A stretch of 64,000 nt of DNA from contig NZ_PYXZ01000003.1 of NCBI RefSeq assembly GCF_003057875.1, positions 282,772-346,771 of the forward strand, read 5' to 3'. A program made the position numbers and the translations under genes. The number at the start of each line of letters is the position of its first letter. Positions within the stretch are counted from its first letter, which is position 1. The notes beneath the pieces are model-generated. The model saw nothing but the letters and a program-made list of their open reading frames with translations. It was not told the DNA's origin and made no database searches. This stretch comes from Nocardioides currus. Its GTDB lineage: Bacteria > Actinomycetota > Actinomycetes > Propionibacteriales > Nocardioidaceae. Positions 6,674 to 15,900 of this stretch are shown piece by piece.

Positions 6674-7914
6674 GTGCCGAGGAACTCGTTGACGTAGGCC
6701 GCGACCTCGGTGGTCCGCAGCGAGGCCAGTGTGAGGGGCACCCCGCCGATGCGGGCCGTGCGGTCGATCTCGAGGTTGCGTCCCTGCCCCACCCGACGGA
6801 TCGAGATCCGCGAGGTGGCGACGCCGTCGGTGCCGACGAGCAGGGTGCCGCGGGCGCCGTCTACCTTGCGACCGGTCATCGTCGAAGTCCAGGCCGAGCG
6901 CTTCGTCGTACGCCGCGAGGCGGCCGCCACGACGCGGGCAGCGTCGTGACCGACGACCGCGAACGCGTCGGGTCGGCGGTTGCCGTGGGCGGCGCGGTAG
7001 GCGTGCACGAAGTCCCGGACGGGGGCGGTCGTGGATCGTCCGACCCACGACGAGGCGGAGTAGACCCCGCGGGCCGCGGACCCGACGGAGGGAAGGACGG
7101 CGTCGTCGACCGCCAGGCCGTCGGCGACGACCTTGGCGCCCAGGCCACCACGCCGGACGGCGGCCAGGATCTCGGCGGCCCGGCGACCCGAAGCGTGCAC
7201 GACGACCACGGCCGCACCGGAGGCGCGAGCCGCGGCGACGGCCTCGTCGGCGCCGGTGCCGACCGGGCGGTCGTGGGTGATCGCCCGTCCGACCAAGGCC
7301 CCGCCCGAGGACTGGAACGAGCGAGCCGTGGCGTAGACCGCGTCGTAGCCGGCATCGGGCGCGGCGACGATCTCGAACAGCGAGCTGCCCAGGTTCTTGC
7401 GCGCCCAGGAGCCCATCGCGTGCGCCGCCTGCCAGTGCTGGAGGCCGACGTGCAGGACGCCCGCCGTCCCCGTCGGCACGACGTGCGCGCCGACGCCTGC
7501 GACGACCAGGCTGACCCCGGCCGCGCGGCACAGCGGGGCGATCGACTCGGCGGTCAGCACCGAGACGCCAGCAACCACGACGTCGACCTTCGTCGCCAGC
7601 AGCTCGGCGGTGGCGGTGGTCGCACCGGCGTAGCCGCGGGACACGCCGCGCGTGACGAGCGACGTCGCGACCGGGTGCTTCGCGGTCCGGAAGCCGAGCG
7701 CGAGCCCGGCGACCAGGCTCGCTCCGGCCGGCGCGTAGCTGAGGTCCTCGGGCACGAGCACGCCGACGCGCAGCGGCCGGGCGGCCGAGGCGGCCGGGGC
7801 CGCCAGCACCGGGACCGTCAGGGCGGCCGTGGCTGCACCGGCCGCGCCGACGAAGCCGCGGCGACCCAGTGTCGGGTCGGCCGGCTCGGGGGAGGAGGTC
7901 GAGAGGTCGATCAT
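6670..7914 (-). CDS. Tat-exported ABC transporter-type substrate-binding protein (type-1 PBP fold)
   Basis: This 414-residue protein opens with a twin-arginine signal (PTLGRRGFVGAAGAATAALT, cleavage probably after PAASA near residue 45). The mature part starts PLRVGVLVPED and follows the branched-chain amino-acid-binding (LivJ-like, periplasmic binding type 1) pattern of two Rossmann-like lobes. No ABC permease or ATPase gene is nearby, so it is an orphan receptor. It is the last gene of the operon behind the giant cadherin protein and the three tail-collar proteins, with its ATG overlapping the GNAT stop. A role as an extracytoplasmic ligand sensor or adaptor for the surface structure is possible (inference). 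Confidence 0.8.
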   Translation of the reverse strand: MIDLSTSSPEPADPTLGRRGFVGAAGAATAALTVPVLAAPAASAARPLRVGVLVPEDLSYAPAGASLVAGLALGFRTAKHPVATSLVTRGVSRGYAGATTATAELLATKVDVVVAGVSVLTAESIAPLCRAAGVSLVVAGVGAHVVPTGTAGVLHVGLQHWQAAHAMGSWARKNLGSSLFEIVAAPDAGYDAVYATARSFQSSGGALVGRAITHDRPVGTGADEAVAAARASGAAVVVVHASGRRAAEILAAVRRGGLGAKVVADGLAVDDAVLPSVGSAARGVYSASSWVGRSTTAPVRDFVHAYRAAHGNRRPDAFAVVGHDAARVVAAASRRTTKRSAWTSTMTGRKVDGARGTLLVGTDGVATSRISIRRVGQGRNLEIDRTARIGGVPLTLASLRTTEVAAYVNEFLGT

Positions 7915-8390
7915 GCGCCGGTTCCTTCGGTGGTGTGGTGCCCGGAGTGGTGGAGTGAGAGGTGGGTGTCGGTCCGGCCGACCACGCAGAACCCGAGGCG
8001 CTCGTAGAGCGCGCCGGCGGGGCTGTCCGTCGCGACCGTCAGCGACACCGGGCCGTGGGCCAGCAGTCGCTCGAGCAGGTGTGTCCCCCACCCGCGACCG
8101 CGGCGTCCCGGTGCGATCGCGATGTCGACGACGTGGGTCGCGAAGGGGACGTCCGCCGTCAGCAGGCGGCCCACCGGCTCGTCGCCGACGAGCACGATCT
8201 CGTCGCGGAGCGAGGCGTACGCCGCGGCGTACGACGCCTCACGCGCAGCGTGCTGCTGCTCCAGCAGCCCGGGCACGGCGCCCAGCGCGGCCGTGGCCGG
8301 TGGCAGCGACGAGACGAGGAGGGCGAGCAGGAATCCCACGTCCGCGCCGGTGGCGGGACGGGTGGTGACGGGCTCGACGGTAGTGATCAT
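7911..8390 (-). CDS. GNAT family N-acetyltransferase within the tail-collar operon
   Basis: This 159-residue GNAT-fold acetyltransferase has motif A at VVDIAIAPGRRGRGWGTHLL (acetyl-CoA pyrophosphate loop G-R-G-W-G) and the C-terminal strand-helix YERLGFCVVGRTDTHLSL. Start and stop overlap those of the tail-collar gene upstream and the binding-protein gene downstream by 4 bases each, so it is certainly co-translated with them. The substrate is unknown. Given the context it may acetylate a component of the surface assembly before export, but a small-molecule substrate cannot be excluded. Confidence 0.85.
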   Translation of the reverse strand: MITTVEPVTTRPATGADVGFLLALLVSSLPPATAALGAVPGLLEQQHAAREASYAAAYASLRDEIVLVGDEPVGRLLTADVPFATHVVDIAIAPGRRGRGWGTHLLERLLAHGPVSLTVATDSPAGALYERLGFCVVGRTDTHLSLHHSGHHTTEGTGA

Positions 8391-8926
8391 CCGCGTGGCG
8401 GGAACACGCCCTGGAGCGCGATGCAGTAGTTGAGGGTGAGGTAGGGCTGCATGTTGTTGTGCGGCTGCGAGCCGCCGGCGGGGGCCAGCACGGACGGGGA
8501 CGCTGTTGTCGGGGAGGGGGCCGCGCCGCCGACGGCCGGGACGGCGTAGGCCATCCCGCCGAGCGAGGCGGCGAGCACCCGGCCGTCGGCCGGGCGAGCC
8601 TGCGTCGCCTGCTGCTGGTCGGCGCGCAGGGTGTGGCGGTGGTGGGGGATCTCGGACTCGAGCAGCGTCACGGACTCCACGCCTCCGGTCTCGCCGAGCG
8701 CTCGCAGCGACAGGCCGGGGCCCTGGCCCGGGTGCACTGCCGCACGGCCCTGGAGGTCGGGCAGCGCGAAGGTGGACGTGCCGTTGCCGCCGTACGTCGT
8801 GCCCAGCAGCGAGAAGAGGGCGGTGTTCTGCGAGATCGGCAGCAGCTGGCCGTTGCAGAACGCCCATCCCCGGGGGGCGAAGTTGAACGGGAACGCGCGG
8901 ATCTCGGCGACGAACGGGTCTGCCAT
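8387..8926 (-). CDS. Tail-collar domain protein 3 (microcystin-dependent-protein type)
   Basis: This 179-residue protein shows the phage tail collar domain at its N terminus (PFVAEIRAFPFNFAPRGWAF, then CNGQLLPIS). The LLGTTYGGNGTSTFALPDLQGR segment, in shortened form GTTYGG...FALPD, is the hallmark. It ends in the family closing block GGSQPHNNMQPYLTLNYCI. This group is known as microcystin-dependent protein (MdpB) relatives, short collagen-free fibre-like proteins found in bacterial chromosomes outside prophages. It carries two cysteines, in GWAFCNGQ and LNYCIAL. Last of three tandem paralogues; overlaps the GNAT gene by 4 bases. No signal peptide is visible, so export, if any, needs another route. 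Confidence 0.88.
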   Translation of the reverse strand: MADPFVAEIRAFPFNFAPRGWAFCNGQLLPISQNTALFSLLGTTYGGNGTSTFALPDLQGRAAVHPGQGPGLSLRALGETGGVESVTLLESEIPHHRHTLRADQQQATQARPADGRVLAASLGGMAYAVPAVGGAAPSPTTASPSVLAPAGGSQPHNNMQPYLTLNYCIALQGVFPPRG

Positions 8927-8939
8927 GTCGGTCTCTCGA

Positions 8940-9443
8940 TCAGGTCGGGTTCGGGAAGATGCCGAAGAGGCTGATGATGTGGTGGAGCGCCAGGAAGGGC
9001 TGCATGTTCTCGTGCGGCTGGCTCCCGCCGGTCGGGGCGACGGCCTGGGCGGCCATGTCCACGTCGGCCGGACGCGTCGAGTAGAGGTCGACGTTGGGAG
9101 AGGACGCGGGCACGCCGTCGGTGGGACGGTTGGCGTGGCCGGGCGCCGACGACGTGACGAGCGTGTGGTTGTGGGCCGGGATCTGGTTGACGGTCAGCGT
9201 GACCTGCTCGACGCCACCGCTCTCGGCCAGGGTGTAGCCGTTGCCCTGGTGCACCTGGATCCGGCCACGCATGTCCGGGAGGGCGAAGGTGGACTGGCCG
9301 TCACCGCCGTAGGTGGTGCCGATGACCTGGAACAGGGTCTCGTTCTCGCTGATCGGCATCAGCTGGCCCTCGCAGAGCGCCCAGCCGGCCGGGGCGAAGT
9401 TGCCCGCGAAGACGCGGATCTCACCCACATAGGGTTGTGCCAT
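8940..9443 (-). CDS. Tail-collar domain protein 2 (microcystin-dependent-protein type)
   Basis: This 167-residue second paralogue has the N-terminal GEIRVFAGNFAPAGWALCEG block, the GTTYGGDGQSTFALPDMRGR core and the GGSQPHENMQPFLALHH closing block. It differs from its two neighbours near the C terminus: where they read MSFCIALQG or LNYCIALQG, this one reads LHHIISLFG and lacks the second cysteine. That divergence within a triplet suggests specialised positions in a shared, perhaps heterotrimeric, fibre (inference). It lies 12 and 13 bases from its neighbours in the same operon. No signal peptide is visible. Confidence 0.88.
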   Translation of the reverse strand: MAQPYVGEIRVFAGNFAPAGWALCEGQLMPISENETLFQVIGTTYGGDGQSTFALPDMRGRIQVHQGNGYTLAESGGVEQVTLTVNQIPAHNHTLVTSSAPGHANRPTDGVPASSPNVDLYSTRPADVDMAAQAVAPTGGSQPHENMQPFLALHHIISLFGIFPNPT

Positions 9444-9455
9444 CTCGGGTGCCTC

Positions 9456-9953
9456 TCAGGTCTGGCTCGGGAAGATGCCCTGCAAGGCGATGCAGAAGCT
9501 CATGGTCAGGAAGGGCTGCAGGTTGAGGTGGGCCTGCGAGCCGCCGGTGTTCGTGGCACCGCCGGCCAGGCCGACGAGGCTGCTCGTCGGCGCGGCGTAG
9601 GCGTTGGCGGCCGCCGCGAGGTAGTTGCCCGTCGGGTCGACCGTCGTGCCGGCCGAGCCGCTGACGCCCACCTGGTGGGTGTGCGTCGGGAGCTCGGCCA
9701 GGCTGACCGTGTGGGCGGCCTCGCCGGCGCGCTCGCCGAGCGTGTGGCCGCTGCCGACGTGGATCGGGACGCGTCCACGCAGGTCGGGCAGGGCGAAGTT
9801 CGTCCGCCCGTCGCCGCCGTAGGTCGTGCCGAGCAGCGAGAAGAGTCCCTGGTTCTGGTTGATCGGCAGGAGCTGACCGTTGCACAGCGCCCAGCCCCGG
9901 GGCGGGAACACGAACGAGAACTGGCGGATCTCGCTGAGGAAGGGTTCGGCCAT
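9456..9953 (-). CDS. Tail-collar domain protein 1 (microcystin-dependent-protein type)
   Basis: This 165-residue first member of the triplet has N-terminal EIRQFSFVFPPRGWALCNGQ, core GTTYGGDGRTNFALPDLRGR, a variable histidine-containing middle (LPTHTHQVGVSG) and closing block GGSQAHLNLQPFLTMSFCI. It has the two-cysteine pattern also found in paralogue 3. An AGGAG Shine-Dalgarno lies 8 bases before the ATG, and the giant cadherin gene ends 31 bases upstream. Variable centres between conserved ends are typical of receptor-binding or adhesive tips. Export route and target are unknown. Confidence 0.88.
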   Translation of the reverse strand: MAEPFLSEIRQFSFVFPPRGWALCNGQLLPINQNQGLFSLLGTTYGGDGRTNFALPDLRGRVPIHVGSGHTLGERAGEAAHTVSLAELPTHTHQVGVSGSAGTTVDPTGNYLAAAANAYAAPTSSLVGLAGGATNTGGSQAHLNLQPFLTMSFCIALQGIFPSQT

Positions 9954-9984
9954 CAGGTGTCTCCTGTCGGTGGGAGGAAGGCGG

Positions 9985-12900
9985 TCATGGAGCCACGCAC
10001 GTGCTCGGGCCGGTTGCGTAGGCGCCCGTCGTCGTCGCCACGGCGCCGTTGTTGGCGTTGGTGAACCACGTGTTGGCGGCGCCTCCGAAGCTCGGCACCC
10101 GGGTGGGAATGGTCGGGTGGCCCTGGATCACGATGCTGGGCTGGCCGGTCGCCGCCTGGGTCGTGCCAGTCACGCTCAGGCAGGTGTTGTTGGCCGTGTC
10201 CTCGGGCGCGTTGTTGAAGCGCCCCACGAACGCCTGCTGTGCCGTGGCCCCGTTGGTCGACCCGACCACGTTGTTCTGGACCGTGACGTCGGACGCCATG
10301 GTGCCGCCGGTGGATCGTGCCGACACGGCCGGTCCCGCGCACTCGCGGACGTCGTTGAGCGCGACGTAGGCGCGCAGGGCGCCGCTGCCGTCCCGGTTGC
10401 GGAGGTCGAACCCGGAGGCGCTCGCGCTGCACGAGTCCGTGCCCGAGCCGCCGATCCGGTTGCGCAGGAGGGAGCCACGCACGACCCCAGCGGCAGCCGT
10501 GCCGTTGGCGGAGACCGTCACGGCCGAGGTGCGGGCGCCACGGATCGTGTTGCTGTCGGCCGAGAGGTAGGCGTTGCCGCCCCAGCCCGTGCCGGACCCG
10601 GCCACCACGATGCCGCCGCCCAGGGCGCCGGCTGCGACCGCGGTCGCGGACGTGGTGAACGAGCTGCGCGCGACGCTGGTGGTCAGCGTGCTGGTCGTGC
10701 CGGTCGCACTGCCCTGCACGTGGTCGCCGAGGTTGTCGCGGAACACCGAGTCGGACACGTTGAGGGTCGCCGCGTCCGCGCCGGCGACGTCCGTGCGCGC
10801 TCCGTCGCCGGAGGCGCCACCGCGCCGGCCGGCGTCGGAGACCAGCGACGTGAGGACGGTCAGCGAGCCTCGGCCCGACGCCACCAGGTTGGAGTCGTAG
10901 GAGTCGCCCACGAACGAGCCGGTGAGGCGGACCCCGGCGCCGGTGAGAGCGGCGTTGCCGGTGAAGTCGACACCGTTCTCGCCGACCGCGTCGCCGCTGC
11001 CCGTGACCTGGCTGTCGGTCAGGTTCACGATGCCGGCCGTGCCGACGGCCTCGACGCCGTGGCCGCGGCTGCCGTCGATCGACATGGACGTCAGGGTCGT
11101 GGCCCGCGTGTTGACCAGGCGGACGCCGGAGGCGCTCGAGTTGCGGATCACGCCTCCGGAGCAGGCGGCGAGGACCGGGGTGGCGGTGAGGGTGGCCGGG
11201 GTGCCCGGGCCGGTCGTGCCGGTGGTGCCGGCGGTCACGTCGCCACCGCAGGTCGTGCCGCCGCCGACGACGGTGAAGATGCCGTTGCTGACGCCGGTGT
11301 CCTGGAGGTTGATGCCGTTGACGGCGCCGTCGGAGGACACCGATGCGAAGGTGACGCCGCTCGCCCCGGTGCTCGTGCCGATGGCGGTGCCGACGATGCC
11401 GACGGCGGTCCCGGTCGTGGTCGACACGGTGCTGCCCGTGCCGGTGGCCGAGATCGTGCCGCCGCCCGAGGCTGAGAACCCGGCCTGTCCGGGGTTCGCG
11501 GTGCGCAGGGTGAGGCGTCCGGACAGGTTGAGGGTCGTGCCGCTCGTGCCCATCGTGATCCCGGCGCCGGCGAGGGTGGCGGGCACCGCCAGCACGCCCC
11601 CGGTGTGGCCGGTGACGCGGAGGGGCTGGCCGCCCGCGCTGCCGGCCGTGCCGTCGGCCGCGACGACCGACCCGGCGATGGTGGCGCTGCCGGTCCCGGT
11701 GCCGACGGCGATGCCGGTGCCGGTGGTGGTGGTGACGGCGTTGGCGGCGTTGCTGAGGATCAGGTTGCCGAACCCGGAGTAGGTGACGGCGTTCGCCGTA
11801 CCCGTCGAGAGCGACAGCGGACCGCTGAACGTGACCGTGGCCCCGTTGGTGCCGACCTCGATGCCGCCCGAGTTGGCGTTCGCCGACGAGCTGACCGGGC
11901 CGCTGAACGTGATCGAACCGGAGTTGAAGGTCGTCACGCGTACGGCGCCGAGCGTGCCGCCGACGATCGTGGCCGCGTTCTGGTGGTCGACCAGGTTGCC
12001 GGCCGAGTAGTCGACCGCCCAGCGCGTGCCGCCCCGCAGGGTGACGTCGGAGGTCACCGTCGAGCTGGTCGTGCCGCTGGTGGCCAGGGCGGCACCGTTG
12101 CCGGTCGAGGTGATGTCGAGGCCGCTGATCGTGCTGCCGGTGGAGGCCTGCACCGCCGTCGACACACCGGTCGCGGTGAGGGTCGGTGCCGCACCCGCCG
12201 GGACCAGCCCGGGTAGTCCCGCCCGCTCGCCGATGAGCTTCTGCCCGGCCTCGAGCACCAGGACCGACGTGGCCGAGGAATAGGAGCCCGCGTGCACGAA
12301 GATCTCGTCGTCGGGGCCGTCCGGGTCGGTGTTGATCAGGTTGAGCGTCGAGAGCGAGGTGAACGGCGCGGTGGAGCGGCCGGTCCCGGGGGCCGTGCCC
12401 GAGTCGTCGACCCACCAGATGCGGCGGGTGCCGACGAGCATGGCGAGCGTGCCGGTCGAGATGGCCTCGCCGTCGGTGACGGAGTAGGTGAACGTGTCGG
12501 TCACGTCCTTGTCGCCGGCCTCGGGGAGGTAGCTGAACGATCCGGTCGCGGTGATCGTGAGCGACCCGCCCTGGCTGCCGGTGAGGGTGCCCGGGACGAC
12601 GGAGAGCGCGTCGCCGTCCTGGTCGGTGTCGTTGGCCAGCGGCAGTGAGCCGGTGAGGGTGACGACCGGTCCGGTGGTCGTGACGGGACCGAGCTTGGCG
12701 AGCGTGTTGCCGATCGTGCCGTCGTAGCTGTCGGCGCCGACGGCCGGGGCGTCGTTGACGTCGTTGACCGTGATGGTGAAGGACGTCGCGTAGGACAGCC
12801 CCCCGTTGTCGGTGACGCGCACACGGACCGTGTAGCTCGACCTCGTCTCGACGTCGAAGGCACTGGCCGTCGTCAGCTGGCCGCCGACGATCGCGAACGA

Positions 12901-15900
12901 CGCGTTGTCGGTGTCGCCGGCGCCGGCCGCGAGGGAGTAGGTGAACGTGGAGCCGGCATCGGGGTCCGAGGCGCTGAGGGTGCCGACGACCGTGCCGGCG
13001 GGCTTGTTCTCGTCGACGTCGGAGCGGCTCAGGGCCAAGGCCGTGGGTGCCTCGTTGACGTCGGTGACGGTGATGGTGAAGGCGCGGTCGAACGACAACC
13101 CGCCGGCGTCGGCGGTGCGGACCCGCACGGTGTAGGTCGTGCGCTGCTCGAAGTCGAGGTCGGCGACGGCCCGTAGCGAGCCACCGGTGATCGAGAACGC
13201 TGCGTTGTCCGCGCTGCCGGCGCCGCCCACGAGGGCGTAGGAGAAGGGCAGGGGGCCGTCGGGGTCGGTCGTCGTGAAGGTCCCGACGACCGCGTCGGGA
13301 CCCGAGCTCTCCGGGATCGAGGAGCTGTCCAGGGTGAGGGCTGTCGGCGCCTCGTTGACGTTGGTGACGGTGATGGTGACGTCGCGCACGAACGACAGGC
13401 CGCCACCGTCGGTGACCCGCACCCGCACGGCGTACGACGCCTTCGTCTCGCGGTCGAAGACCGCAGCGGTGACGAGGTCGCCGCCGGCGATCGCGAACTG
13501 CGCGTTGTCGAGGGCGCCGGTGACGAGGGCGTACGTCGCGGTGTCGCCCGCGTCCGGGTCGGTGCTGCCGAGGATGCCGACAGAGGTGCCGGCGTCGGCG
13601 TTCTCGAGGACCGACTGGTTGCTGAGGGTCAGGGCGGTGGGCGCCTCGTTGACGTCGGTCACCGCAACGGTGAAGTCGCGGACGAACGTCAGGCCGCCCG
13701 CGTCGGTGACGCGGACCCGTGCGGTGAGGGAGGGGGTCGCCTCGAAGTCGATGCCCGCGGCCACGACGAGCCTGCCGCTGCTGATCGAGAACGTCGCGTT
13801 GTCGGCGGCGCCGGCCACGAGGGCGTACGCCGCGGTGTCGCCGGCGTCGGGATCGGTGCTCGCGAGGGTGCCGACCACGGTGCCGACCGACGAGTTCTCG
13901 GCAACGGACTGGTTGCTCAGCGTCAGGGCCGTGGGGGCCTCGTTGACGTCGGTGACGGTGATGACCAGGACCTTCTCGAACGCCTGGGCCGGGGTGCCGG
14001 CGTCGGTGACGCGGACGCGGACCGAGTGGCTCGACCGTGCCTCGAAGTCGAACGAGCGACCGGCGCGCAGGGTGTTGCCGGTGATCGTGAACTCGTCGTT
14101 GTCGCCGTCGCCGGTGCCCGCGACGAGCTCGTAGGTGTAGGGCGCGAGCCCGTCGGGGTCGGTGGCCGCGAGGGTGCCGACGGTCGCGTCGGTGCCGGCG
14201 TTCTCCGCGATCGTGCTGCTCGAGAGGGTGATGTCGCTCGGGGCGTCGTTGATCGCGTCGACGGTGATCGTGAAGCTCGCCTCGCGGGTCAGGCCGCCGG
14301 CGTCGGTCACGCGGACGCGGACGGCGTAGGAGCTCTTCGTCGCCTCGTCGAGGACCTCGGCGGTCTCGATCGTCGCGCCGTCGATGGCGAAGGCGTCGTT
14401 GTCGTCGGACCCCGGCCCGCCGACCAGGGTGTAGGTCGCGGTGTCGCCGGCGTCGGGGTCGGTGCTGTCGAGGTCGCCGACGGGGGTGCCGACCGGCTGG
14501 TGCTCGGGCACGACGGTGTCGTCGAGGGTGAGCGAGGTGGGAGCCTCGTTGACGTCCACGACCTCGATGGCGAAGGTCTCGACCAGCGACTCGGCCGGGG
14601 TCGCGCCGTCGCTGACGCGGACCCGGATCGCGTAGCTGTCCTGGTCCTCGAAGTCGAAGGCGTCGTCGGCCGTGAGGGTGTCGCCGGTGATCGCGAACGC
14701 GTCGTTGTCGCCCGAGCCCGGGCCGCCCACGAGGTCGTAGGTGAAGGGCGCCGGTCCGTCGCTGTCGACGGCGGCGAAGGTGCCGACGACGAGGGCGGTC
14801 GCGTTCTCCTCGATCGAGGTGCTCGACAGGCTGAGCGCGGTCGGGGCGTCGTTGATCGGGTCGACGGCGATCGTGAACGCCGCCTCGCGGGTCAGGCCGC
14901 CGTCGTCGGTGACGCGCACGCGGATGTCGTACTCGTTCTTCGTCGCCTCGTCGAGGACCTCCGCCGTCGCGACGGTGGTGCCGTCGATGGTGAAGGCGTC
15001 GTTGTCGTCGGATCCCGGGCCGCTGACGAGGGTGTACGTCGCGGTGTCGCCGGCGTCGGGGTCGGCGCTGTCGAGCTCGCCCACCGCCGTACCCACCGGC
15101 TGGTGCTCGTCGACGGCGTCGTCGGAGAGGGTCAGCGAGGTCGGGGCCTCGTTGACGTCGAGGACGTCGATGGTGAACGTGCGGGCGAAGGTCTCGCCGC
15201 CGGCGTCGGTGACGACGACCCGGGCGGTGGCGGAGGGAGTGGACTCGACGTCGAAGGAGTCGGCCGCGACCAGCTCGTCGCCGTCGACGGCGAAGCGGTC
15301 GTTGTCGGCGGCAGCAGGCACGAGGGCGTACGTCGCCGTGTCCCCCGCGTCCGGGTCCGTGCTCGACAGCGTGCCGACGGTGGTGCCGACGGGGCTGTTC
15401 TCGACGATGGTGTCGCCGTCGAGGGCGAGGCTGGTGGGCGCCTCGTTGACGTCGGTGACGGTCACCTGGACGTCGGCGTCGAGGTCCGCCGTACCCCCGG
15501 CGTGGATGCCGACCGTGCGGGTCGGGTCGGTCTCGAAGTCGAGACCGGTCGACCACAGCTCGTCGCCGTCGCGGATCTCGAGGTCGGTGCCACCGGAGGT
15601 GATGGTGAAGACGGGTGCGCTGTCGGCGTCGGGGTCGTCGACGGACAGGGTGCCGATGAGTGCCTCGGCGTTCTCCGTGACCGTGTCGCCGGACAGGTCG
15701 ATGGTGGTCGGGTCCTCGTCGACGTCGGTGACGTCGATGGTGAAGGAGCGCGTCAGGTCGACGACGCCGTTGTCCTGCACGCGGATCGTCAGCTGACGGG
15801 TGGCGGCGGCCTCGTGGTCGAGGGCCCGCGTGGTCCACACCTGGTCGCCGGCGCGGATCTCGAAGTCGGCGCCGCCCGCGGTGATCGCGAACGCGGGCGC

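Noticed and set aside
9953..15838. A second open frame of 1961 codons on the minus strand inside the giant cadherin gene
   Set aside because: It reads as Arg/His/Gly-rich low-complexity sequence, the usual shadow of very GC-rich codons in a neighbouring frame. The cadherin frame has a signal peptide, recognisable domains and a Shine-Dalgarno.
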